A program made the translations under genes and the position numbers. Below the pieces are notes generated by a model. That model worked only from the letters and a program-made list of their open reading frames with translations, was not told where the DNA came from and ran no database searches. From positions 114,104 through 178,103 of the forward strand of contig JAEUWH010000087.1 in the NCBI GenBank assembly GCA_016785955.1: DNA of 64,000 nt. Reading direction: 5' to 3'. The stretch is from Pseudobdellovibrionaceae bacterium (lineage in GTDB: Bacteria > Bdellovibrionota > Bdellovibrionia > Bdellovibrionales > Bdellovibrionaceae). Positions 45,375 through 52,946 of the stretch are shown here, piece after piece (the first letter of the stretch is position 1; every line of letters begins with the position of its first letter).

Positions 45375-46949
45375 TTACCGAACCACCATTGGTAGTTCCG
45401 ATAGGTCAACCTTGGGAATCAAAAAAATACTTTCTCTAGCACACGTCTCTTGAATTTCACAATCATCAAAGTGACCAGTGACCAAGTGTCTTTGTGTTGA
45501 GGGGGAAATTTCTTTAAGTAATTCCAAGCCAGGTACTTCCCCAGCACCAAGATCATAATCAAAAAAGAAAACATAATCAGAGCCATCGGAAAAACCAGAA
45601 CACTGCTTTTTGAAGGTAATAAACTCTTTGGGTGAAGAAAATTTCTTTGTATTTCCATGAAACCCATTTTCGGCAAGTTTCAAATCCCAAACGTGATGTT
45701 GAGAAATTTGATCATCAAGGATAACCACAGTTTGATTGGACCTGATTTTGATTCGAGGTGTGAACCAGGAAGCTCTCTCAGTAATTGGTAGATGGATAGT
45801 GATAGCCGTCCCAACGCCTTCGGTAGATTCGATATTAAGATCGCCGCCCCAGGATTCAATGTAAGTTTTTGCATGATAGAGACCAAGACCTGATCCGTTT
45901 ACTTTTCCAGATGTAAAGTTTTTTTCTGTCGATCGCTTTAAAACTTCTTGAGTCATTCCATTTCCAGTATCTTTAATCTTTATTTCAACCTGATTTGAAA
46001 GATCTCGAGCGGTCATAGTGATTTTTCCACCAACTGGAGTGGCGTCAACTGCGTTCTGGACAAGGTTGCTAATGATAGATCTAAACTCGTGTGGGATAAG
46101 AGAGGTCTTTCCTGACATAAGCGAATTTTGAATTTCAAATTCGATATCATAGTCATGAGCAAAAGCAGTTTTTACTTCACAAAAACCATCACGGATAAGA
46201 TGCAAAATAGATGTGGAGACTTTCTCTTTAGAGATGTTAGAGTCAGTTCCCAGTTCGGTAGTATCAAGGTCTTTTACAAGGGACTTGATTTGCTTTACGA
46301 TGCTTTCAAATAATATTTGATCATTTTTTCCGAGTTTTTCAAGTCGAGCTGTCATTGCAATAAGCGCCGCCAGTGGAGTATTGATATTATGCCTTACTTT
46401 TCTAGATATTTCCGTTTGAGCTGATTTTTTCATGAGTTCAATGTCTTTATTAAACTGCTCTATGATTTTATTCTTAATTAATCTAGTTTGAGGAATCGAA
46501 ACCAGATTTAAAATCAACCAAATCACAAGGCTATAATTGACAAATCCAAAACGATTGTATTCAAAGATAATCATGTCCTCATTCGATGATGAAGACATGA
46601 TCTGTGGGCGCAGTTCAATTTTTTCATAAAGAAATGCGTCTCCAATGGATCTATCATGCACATATTCAGCAAGTGCAGGAAAGGTAAATGAGCGATTCAA
46701 TGCTTTAGAGTTAAAACGAATGGTGTGAAAGTAATCCAGTTTTGCAGATTGCAAAGTAAGTTCAATTTCATGGAAGTAGCCATTTTGAACCATTCTAGTG
46801 ATTAAATTAGTTGTCTGCTCGGCGGCTGATTGCATGAAAACACGATTACTAATGACTGATAAGCCTGTAATAATTAAGAGCCCCAAAAGAGATACTATGA
46901 TCTGTTTTCGTTCAAATTGTTTGATGTTTTCTTGCAATGAAGTTTTCAT
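45375..46949 (-). CDS. hybrid histidine kinase with C-terminal receiver
   Basis: A 524-residue protein. TM1 (IIVSLLGLLIITGLSVIS), about 90 periplasmic residues, TM2 (YSLVIWLILNLVSI). Phosphoacceptor box RKVRHNINTPLAAL; ATP-binding N box (ISNLVQNAVDAT), G1 (DTGNGM) and G2 (GSGLGLYHAK). A C-terminal receiver has ILDD, FFFDYDLG, VTGH and the lysine of LIPK, so it looks functional. ATG at 46949 overlaps the YcaO stop (ATGA). The periplasmic domain faces the peptide-binding protein, suggesting it senses the bound peptide. Confidence 0.82.
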   Translation of the reverse strand: MKTSLQENIKQFERKQIIVSLLGLLIITGLSVISNRVFMQSAAEQTTNLITRMVQNGYFHEIELTLQSAKLDYFHTIRFNSKALNRSFTFPALAEYVHDRSIGDAFLYEKIELRPQIMSSSSNEDMIIFEYNRFGFVNYSLVIWLILNLVSIPQTRLIKNKIIEQFNKDIELMKKSAQTEISRKVRHNINTPLAALIAMTARLEKLGKNDQILFESIVKQIKSLVKDLDTTELGTDSNISKEKVSTSILHLIRDGFCEVKTAFAHDYDIEFEIQNSLMSGKTSLIPHEFRSIISNLVQNAVDATPVGGKITMTARDLSNQVEIKIKDTGNGMTQEVLKRSTEKNFTSGKVNGSGLGLYHAKTYIESWGGDLNIESTEGVGTAITIHLPITERASWFTPRIKIRSNQTVVILDDQISQHHVWDLKLAENGFHGNTKKFSSPKEFITFKKQCSGFSDGSDYVFFFDYDLGAGEVPGLELLKEISPSTQRHLVTGHFDDCEIQETCARESIFLIPKVDLSELPMVVR

Positions 46950-47734
46950 ATATTCCCCAAGGCAATAGTTCTTGAAAAAAACAAAGGACAATCTTTAATA
47001 TCAAGAATAGAGGAAACATTTTGAGTTATAGATTTGAACTTCGGAACCCCAACAAAAAAATTAGATGTTGTCGGCACCGAGGATAGCCGGCCAAAAATCT
47101 TACTTAAGAGATCAGGGTTGCAACACCAAAGATTGTGATCGTTGGAAACGGCGTCGACAAAATCTGACTTATTTTCTCTATAGACAGTATAGTTTCTAAG
47201 AGCTTCGGTGGCGGCTTTGCTAAATCCAACGTTAAGATCTTTTTCAAGGGCTAAGCCCAAACAGATTGGTTTTTCAGAATCTACAACAAGACCTAAAATA
47301 ACTGATCCGTATTTTGTTTTGGCTAGCTTGTAATAATTTATTTGAGCCTCTGGGGCGATCGATTCAGTTTTCGATCTAAGTGCGTGAAAAGAGTGCTCCA
47401 GAAATTGATCAAAATAAAATCGTTCAATGAACTCACTGACAGAGCTACTTTCGGCATCTTCTTCTGTAGATCGAATAGCGCAGCCAACAGTTGAAATTTC
47501 GAGCTTATGGCAACACCATCTCTCTACTGCCTCACTAGAGGCTTTTTCTAAAGCTATATCTCCGACAAGGTCAGTGCCACGACCTGAAAAGGTCAAACTT
47601 CCAACGGAAATCTTTACCTCAATATCAGTCAAATTGGGCAAAAGATTGAAAGTATCCTTGTGCTCAGCAAAGGATACTTTCAACAAATCTTTTTTAGATA
47701 AGAGCCACCGAGTGGCTACTGTTTTATAAGCCAT
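46946..47734 (-). CDS. YcaO-like protein
   Basis: A 262-residue protein related to YcaO ATP-dependent cyclodehydratases. The motifs ALEKASSEAVERW (about 61-73), GCAIRSTEEDAESSS with EFIER (about 84-105) and GLVVDSEKPICLGLALEKDL (about 148-167) match the ATP-binding strand pattern of YcaO. It is much shorter than typical YcaO enzymes (about 400 or more) and lacks an obvious C-terminal part, so activity is uncertain. Encoded with a secreted peptide and a peptide-binding protein. Overlaps the substrate-binding protein gene (19 bases) and the kinase gene (4 bases). Confidence 0.6.
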   Translation of the reverse strand: MAYKTVATRWLLSKKDLLKVSFAEHKDTFNLLPNLTDIEVKISVGSLTFSGRGTDLVGDIALEKASSEAVERWCCHKLEISTVGCAIRSTEEDAESSSVSEFIERFYFDQFLEHSFHALRSKTESIAPEAQINYYKLAKTKYGSVILGLVVDSEKPICLGLALEKDLNVGFSKAATEALRNYTVYRENKSDFVDAVSNDHNLWCCNPDLLSKIFGRLSSVPTTSNFFVGVPKFKSITQNVSSILDIKDCPLFFSRTIALGNI

Positions 47735-49245
47735 AATTGGTTGTTTGCATAAAGCTCAGAGAGTCCCATTTTCCAAGGTTTTCTAATTATGGCCATGAAT
47801 GGAGCCACTGCTATTGGAACAAGGTTTGCCTCAACAAGAGAACGCAAATGAATTTCTCGAAGCTTATTCACTCTTTCTGTTTTATTGTCATTTTCCATGT
47901 AGTTAGCAAGCCACTTTTGTCGGTCCTCTTTGCTTAGGCCGAAAAAACCTGCTGCCATAGTATATGAGATCAGATTGATATCTTCCATAAACCCCGTATC
48001 TGTACTTGCGATAAAAGCGTGGGGCTTTTCATTTTCAGAGTTATATTTTTTAAAATCAGGTACATTATCTTCACGATAGACATCAGCCGTTGGGAGTTGC
48101 TTTTTTATTTCATTCGCCCAATCTGTAACCTCTCCATTTCTAATGGCACCTATTCGTAGAGGTTCCACAAAAAGTTCAGAGGTTGAAGCGAATGATTTTT
48201 CGATTTTAAGTTTGTCTTCTTTACTCAATCCACCATCAGCAGTAGGTGAAAAGAACTCGTCAGTTTTTGAGTAGGTCAATTTAGATTTTAAAATCTCATC
48301 AAAAGCCTGTCTAATCTTATTACCGATAAGATGTCGTTGTTTCGCCGTAAATGCTTTAAGTCCCTTATCAGTAAAAACAAGTGAAAGGTTTCTAATTTTA
48401 TGGGTCGAGTGTAGCTCAAATCCAGAATGTGCTTTGGAAAAAGCTAAGACTTCTTCTGCCTTTGTAGAATCAATAGTTGTCAGATGATCAACCTCGTTTT
48501 TTTCAAGCAATGCTAACGAAGCCGATTGAATTTCAGGATTTACGGGAACAAGCCTGATGATTTGAGGCAAGTCACTTGAAAATCTATAGTGATTTGGATT
48601 TGCCCTTAATAGGATTTTTCCACCAGGTTCTTCGCTTGCCACAAAATAAGGGCCAGATGTTTCTTTGAAGTTCGTAATAGCAAGTGTCTTTGGATCAATC
48701 GACCCTTTGGGTATAATAGCAAAATCAATAGCTGCAAGCATGGATACAAGGAAAGCTTTTCTTTTGCCAGCGTGTAAAATAATTCGATTTCCATCGCGAC
48801 GAATATTTTCACAGGGCTGATCTAAATTTTTAAATTCAATGCCAGGGCAGACTAGATCTTTAAAGTTACCGTGAGTATTGCCCGAGAGAACTAAGAGACG
48901 CTTCAAGGAGAACTCAACGTCTTCAGCGGTTACTGGATTCCCTGAAACCGTTTTCGAATCAGTTCTTATTTCTAAAATCAAATCATCATTTTTCCATTCG
49001 TAACTTTTAGCAAGACCTGGAGTAATTTGACCCGACTTTGGATCAATTTCAACCAAGGGTGAGAACACATTCTCTAAAAAAATGTACTCATGTCCCAAAT
49101 GAATTTTAGTGGGTTCATATTTTAGGGAGGACTTATCCGATGGAAAGGCCACCCTTAACTCTGAAGATTTTGAATTTTTATTCATAAACGTTGCCGTCAC
49201 TAAAACTCCTAGAAAAAGTAAAATACTAATGATGATTTTTTTCAT
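47716..49245 (-). CDS. OppA/SBP_bac_5-type peptide-binding protein
   Basis: A 509-residue secreted solute-binding protein (signal peptide MKKIIISILLFLGVLVTATF). Family features: ENVFSPLVEIDPKSGQITPG, LAKSYEWKNDD, PVTAEDVEFSLKRLLV and YFVASEEPGGKILLRANPNH. OppA-like proteins bind peptides. No permease or ATPase genes accompany it, so it may act as a sensor partner rather than transporter. Start 49245 lies 10 bases after the peptide gene. Confidence 0.82.
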   Translation of the reverse strand: MKKIIISILLFLGVLVTATFMNKNSKSSELRVAFPSDKSSLKYEPTKIHLGHEYIFLENVFSPLVEIDPKSGQITPGLAKSYEWKNDDLILEIRTDSKTVSGNPVTAEDVEFSLKRLLVLSGNTHGNFKDLVCPGIEFKNLDQPCENIRRDGNRIILHAGKRKAFLVSMLAAIDFAIIPKGSIDPKTLAITNFKETSGPYFVASEEPGGKILLRANPNHYRFSSDLPQIIRLVPVNPEIQSASLALLEKNEVDHLTTIDSTKAEEVLAFSKAHSGFELHSTHKIRNLSLVFTDKGLKAFTAKQRHLIGNKIRQAFDEILKSKLTYSKTDEFFSPTADGGLSKEDKLKIEKSFASTSELFVEPLRIGAIRNGEVTDWANEIKKQLPTADVYREDNVPDFKKYNSENEKPHAFIASTDTGFMEDINLISYTMAAGFFGLSKEDRQKWLANYMENDNKTERVNKLREIHLRSLVEANLVPIAVAPFMAIIRKPWKMGLSELYANNQLWLIKQ

Positions 49246-49255
49246 TATAGTCCCA

Positions 49256-49534
49256 TTATTTTGAATCGGGAACTACACAAATTGATGTAAGCACAGGGCC
49301 ATGACCTGTTGTCAGAGTTCCATTTTCTCTCAATTCGTCTAGCAAGCTTTGTTCTATTTGAGGACATTGATTTTCGGGAAGAGAGATTGCCCCTTCCTCG
49401 AGTAAGAACAAAAGAGCTTGTTTGAGTTTTAGATGCCTCTTTATTTCACTAACTGACGATGCTGAATTCGTTGATTCAGCATGTGCATAAGTAATTCCTA
49501 GAACGACTGTTAAAAACGCGAGTGATTTCTTCAT
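49256..49534 (-). CDS. 92-residue secreted peptide precursor candidate
   Basis: Signal peptide (residues 1-19, ending YAHA), then a mature part of about 70 residues with Cys57 and Cys86, helical centre (SEIKRHLKLKQALLFLLEEG) and a C-terminal GHGPVLTSICVVPDSK. GGGGGA lies before the ATG at 49534. No relatives are recognised. Between the sigma-54 activator and the peptide-binding protein and followed by the YcaO-like gene, it is a candidate signal or modified peptide, but it could be an accessory periplasmic protein. Confidence 0.6.
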   Translation of the reverse strand: MKKSLAFLTVVLGITYAHAESTNSASSVSEIKRHLKLKQALLFLLEEGAISLPENQCPQIEQSLLDELRENGTLTTGHGPVLTSICVVPDSK

Positions 49535-49548
49535 TGTTCCCCCATTTA

Positions 49549-50970
49549 TTATCGAATCTCGTCTCGAGATTCGGTTGTGTAATCTATTTTTAATGCTCTC
49601 ATGCGGCTTCTTAAATATTCCCTGGTAACATCCAAAAAATCGGCCGCTGATTTTAAAGAATTTTTATCCTGAAGGGCTCTCAAGATGGATTGCTTTTCCT
49701 GCTCCTGGGACTCCCGACGAATTTGCTCTATATGTTTCGTGTAGGTGGTAGTGCCATGGTCATTAGATATCTTATCAAGACTTGATTTTTGATGATTCTG
49801 AACGAACTCCCAAGTTTTAAGATCAATCTTTTGGCCTTCGCAAAGTGTGTGAAGTCTCTCAACAAGATTTTGAAGTCCTCGGATATTACCCGAAGGCGGA
49901 TTTTTCTGTATCTTATCGACAACAATTTCCAGAATTTCCTTTTGAACTCCTGACTGTTGATTAATTTTTTTCATAAAATGAGCCACAAGGAGCGGAATAT
50001 CTTCGAGTCGATCTTTAATTGGTGGAACAAATATGGGGATAACATTCAGACGATCAAAAAGATCTTGTCTGAATGCCTTGCTTACAATCATTTGCTCAAG
50101 AGGTGCATTGGTGGCGGCAATAATTCTGACATCCACAGGGGTTTCCAAATTTGATCCCACGGGAGTAATTTTTCGTTCTTGAATGGCTCGAAGTAAAACT
50201 TTTTGAAGATCAAAAGTCATTTCGCCGATTTCATCAAAAAAGATGGTCCCTTTGTTGGCAGCCTGAAATTTTCCGACTTTATTCTGTGAGGCTCCTGTGA
50301 AAGCCCCTTTATCATGACCGAAAAGTTCAGATTCTGTTAAGCTTTCTGAAATGGCTCCAGAATTTATGGCGATAAAGTTATGAGCTGATCTTTTCGAATA
50401 TTGATGAATTCCCTTTGCGACAAGTTCCTTTCCGGTCCCAGGCTCTCCTCGAATAAGAACACTTGAGTTTGTGGCAGCTGCTTTGAGCATAGTCCTTGCC
50501 ACTTCTGCGAGGGCGTTGGATCTGCCGATCATTCCAGCCTGTTCTATTAATAGCTGGTTTTCAGAGGTTGATGGTATAACTATAACTTTGTTTTCCAGTT
50601 CATATTCTTTGCAAAGTCTGTGAATCATTGCCAGCATGATGACTTGAGAAGTTCCTTTTTCGATAAAGTTGATCGCCCCGGATTTATATGAATCCAGCGA
50701 AACCTTTTGAGCACTATCACCAGAAAATCCGATGATCTTAAATTTTGGGTTGATAGAAATAATCTTCTCAATGACTTCGGCTCCAGACTCTTCGGTGAGG
50801 TGATAGTCAATTATTGCAAGCGAGAAGGAAGAAATATTCTGCCGAATAAGTGCGATCCCTTCGGAGCCATTACTGACCGTGCGAACAATGAAGCCTTCTT
50901 CATGCAAAAATGCCCGCATCGAGTTTCTGACGTTCATATCATCATCTATGACTAGAATTTGATGTTTCAA
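49549..50970 (-). CDS. NtrC-type sigma-54 response regulator
   Basis: A 473-residue activator: receiver domain (ILVIDDD, AIIDYHL, GFSGDS, FIEKGTS), AAA+ domain with Walker A GEPGTGKE, the sigma-54 contact loop GAFTGA, FFDEIGEM and a C-terminal Fis-type HTH (LKSAADFLDVTREYLRSRMR). The start is most likely TTG at 50970, 4 bases after AGGGGG; a longer ATG start at 51000 adds ten non-conserved residues. It should receive phosphate from the hybrid kinase and activate sigma-54 promoters. Confidence 0.9.
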   Translation of the reverse strand: MKHQILVIDDDMNVRNSMRAFLHEEGFIVRTVSNGSEGIALIRQNISSFSLAIIDYHLTEESGAEVIEKIISINPKFKIIGFSGDSAQKVSLDSYKSGAINFIEKGTSQVIMLAMIHRLCKEYELENKVIVIPSTSENQLLIEQAGMIGRSNALAEVARTMLKAAATNSSVLIRGEPGTGKELVAKGIHQYSKRSAHNFIAINSGAISESLTESELFGHDKGAFTGASQNKVGKFQAANKGTIFFDEIGEMTFDLQKVLLRAIQERKITPVGSNLETPVDVRIIAATNAPLEQMIVSKAFRQDLFDRLNVIPIFVPPIKDRLEDIPLLVAHFMKKINQQSGVQKEILEIVVDKIQKNPPSGNIRGLQNLVERLHTLCEGQKIDLKTWEFVQNHQKSSLDKISNDHGTTTYTKHIEQIRRESQEQEKQSILRALQDKNSLKSAADFLDVTREYLRSRMRALKIDYTTESRDEIR

Positions 50971-50995
50971 TCGTCCCCCTGCTAAAAGGTACTTT

Positions 50996-51011
50996 AACAA
51001 TACTTATGCCA
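50996..51011 (-). promoter_or_regulatory. sigma-54-like element upstream of the response regulator
   Basis: Minus strand TGGCAT-AAGTA-TTGTT; 9 of 11 consensus positions but GT replaces the conserved GC at -12. It lies 25-40 bases before the TTG start. Weak because of the missing GC. Confidence 0.3.
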
Positions 51012-51192
51012 ACGGCTGAATGTGCGACTTTGGACACGGCGAAGAAATAAAGCGGTTAATAAATTACTCTATTTAATTTAAGTAAATTAATAGATGTAAA
51101 AAATGCAATTTGGTCTTGAGTAGATAATTTTTATTTCAAGCTAATCTGAAAAACAACTGAGAATCCAAAGAGTTATCTGGTGTCAGGTCGTG

Positions 51193-51207
51193 GTGCAAAA
51201 ATACTAC
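51193..51207. promoter_or_regulatory. GTRC-N5-TACTAY motif, copy 4
   Basis: GTGCAAAAATACTAC, about 180 bases upstream of the minus-strand sigma-54-like element before the response regulator gene. Shares 17 of 19 bases with the copy at 44082 when flanks are counted. Confidence 0.55.
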
Positions 51208-51560
51208 GAAGAGACTCTAAACTAAAATACTTCATTTGGCTTGAAAACTATTGGAAAAAGTTTCAAAGATTGTGACGATAAAAACAACAATGGTTCTTGA
51301 TGAGAGAGCTTTTTGGGGCAAGATATTATCAAGCGAGAAAAGCTTTGCATTGTTAGGGGCAACACCATTTCATCAGATAAGTACACAAACGTGAAAAATC
51401 AAAACAAGGAAACCAAAACGTATTTAAATCACAAAACGACACGTGGAATTTTTCAAATAAAAATTGGCGTGTCAAAAAGTTCGACAATTCTTCGCGGCAC
51501 TTTGTATAGTTCTGAAACACCTGTTTTGTCTTCTGCTCGAAATTAACTCACCTTTAGGCT

Positions 51561-51576
51561 CGGCACACACTTCGCA
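51561..51576 (+). promoter_or_regulatory. sigma-54-like promoter of the exported cargo protein
   Basis: CGGCAC-ACACT-TCGCA with GG-N10-GC; 9 of 11 consensus positions. The transcript would start near 51588 and carry the repeat pair in its leader. The best sigma-54 match I see in the window. Confidence 0.5.
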
Positions 51577-51626
51577 TGAGAAGACTCATGAAAGATCGTT
51601 CTCGTTGAATAAAGGGGAATTCACCC

Positions 51627-51677
51627 CACAACATTTGGAACGGTATCAATAGGTCACACAACATTTGGAACGATATC
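51627..51677 (+). repeat. two 21-base direct repeats
   Basis: Copies at 51627-51647 and 51657-51677 (core CACAACATTTGGAACG), one mismatch, 30 bases apart start to start. They lie in the leader of the exported protein gene; could be a protein-binding site or a duplication. Confidence 0.75.
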
Positions 51678-51697
51678 CTAGATCGATTGGAGTTTTT

Positions 51698-52483
51698 ATG
51701 AATTCATTTTCTCAATTTTTTCTTCTGTGCCTATTGTTGCTCATGACGGCGACCCAAGCTCATGCAAGATATCTCAACTGCCCGAGCGTAGGTATTGAGT
51801 TCATCTCTAACGATCGAATTAACATGATTTCCGAAAGTTACCAGGCACGAGATTTAGAGCCGGATTCTCGATCGCGTTCGGAGTTAACTTATTCGATGCA
51901 GAATAAATATTTTGGGGTTTATGATGTTCTTCAAATATCGGTACCCTTATCGGTTTATAGCAAACGTGAGGGTGACAGAATAAACGTTAAAATTAAAAGA
52001 GGCGGTCGAAATGCACCCGTTGATACAGAAACTTGCAAGGTAACGGACGTGGCCGACATTCTTTGTTATCTGACAGCGCGAGAAAAAAATGGAAAGACTC
52101 ACAAATTCGAACTTCAGAGAAAACTTTCCGTGACAACGTATGAAGGGTACTTCACGAGTGTTGACGGGAACGGTTCGGACGCGAACTATCAAAGGCTTTT
52201 TCCAAAAAGCTATTCGAATGCAATCATTTCAGCAACGAACGCTAGCGGAAACAATATGAGATTCAAATTTGACTCAGGCACGAAAAATGGGCTGATTGAA
52301 AACCTTAAGGTCACACCAGAGGATGGGCTCATTGGACAGAACGGTCGCTTTACGGCGTCGTTTAATTTCATTCCCTGGATTTCAGCGGAGGTGCCGTTCG
52401 GGAAATCTGTTTACCTAAATGATGAAAAGAATTTGAATCGTGAAGCCGCGATCAGTGTTAATGTAATTTGTAGGATTAACTAG
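51698..52483 (+). CDS. exported protein of unknown function
   Basis: A 261-residue secreted protein (signal peptide MNSFSQFFLLCLLLLMTATQ, cleaved after AHA). The mature part is beta-rich and contains paired cysteines (YLNCPS, DTETCKV, DILCYL, VICRIN). No family recognised. GGAG precedes the ATG at 51698. It may be cargo of ICE1 or a flanking chromosomal gene; its base composition is closer to the host than the next gene. Confidence 0.65.
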   Translation: MNSFSQFFLLCLLLLMTATQAHARYLNCPSVGIEFISNDRINMISESYQARDLEPDSRSRSELTYSMQNKYFGVYDVLQISVPLSVYSKREGDRINVKIKRGGRNAPVDTETCKVTDVADILCYLTAREKNGKTHKFELQRKLSVTTYEGYFTSVDGNGSDANYQRLFPKSYSNAIISATNASGNNMRFKFDSGTKNGLIENLKVTPEDGLIGQNGRFTASFNFIPWISAEVPFGKSVYLNDEKNLNREAAISVNVICRIN

Positions 52484-52946
52484 AGGATCACCCATCATCC
52501 TCCGACCTGATCATTCATTTTGAAGTTTTAAAAATTACAGCCTTTGAACAATCAATGACAACGGCTGCATTCTCGATTTTTTATGAAATATGATGAACCC
52601 TTCTAAGGTTGGCATTTTTGTACGGCAAGATGAGATAAATCTTTATTTTGTCTTCCCTACAAGTTGTTGGTTCACAAGAAGCATACTGATGAGACCAATC
52701 TGTTTTGATTGTGCTGTTTTTCTCATGTGGGACTTTTTATATTTCGTTTGTAAAAAGATTTTAACTGTATTCATTTTAGGCAATTATGAAGTTTATATAA
52801 ACTTTTTTAAGAGTTGTTCTTAATAAAACCAAATTGTTGCTAAACTTCTAATTTTAATTTAACCTCTGTTGAAACTCAACAATGCAAGTTGCAAAGCATT
52901 CTCAATGGAAATCAATCATAATGTTTTTGCAAGGGGGAATCTAATT
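52484..52946. other. 463-base AT-rich intergenic region
   Basis: Contains only short frames such as 52590-52823 (a hydrophobic 77-residue frame without ribosome site or homology), and AT-rich sequence likely holding the promoter of the next gene. Nothing else clear. Confidence 0.5.

Larger units (their letters stand above)
50971..51697. other. intergenic region between the response regulator and the cargo gene
   Basis: No convincing ORF. On the minus strand there is a sigma-54-like element at 50996-51011, and a GTRC-N5-TACTAY motif at 51193-51207. On the plus strand there is a better sigma-54-like element at 51561-51576 and two direct repeats at 51627-51677. The gap is thus a shared control region of two divergent units. 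Confidence 0.6.

Noticed and set aside
47427..47729. 100-residue plus-strand frame
   Set aside because: Shadow of the YcaO-like gene, which has the conserved motifs.
52590..52823. 77-residue plus-strand hydrophobic frame
   Set aside because: No ribosome site, no recognisable features; AT-rich chance ORF.
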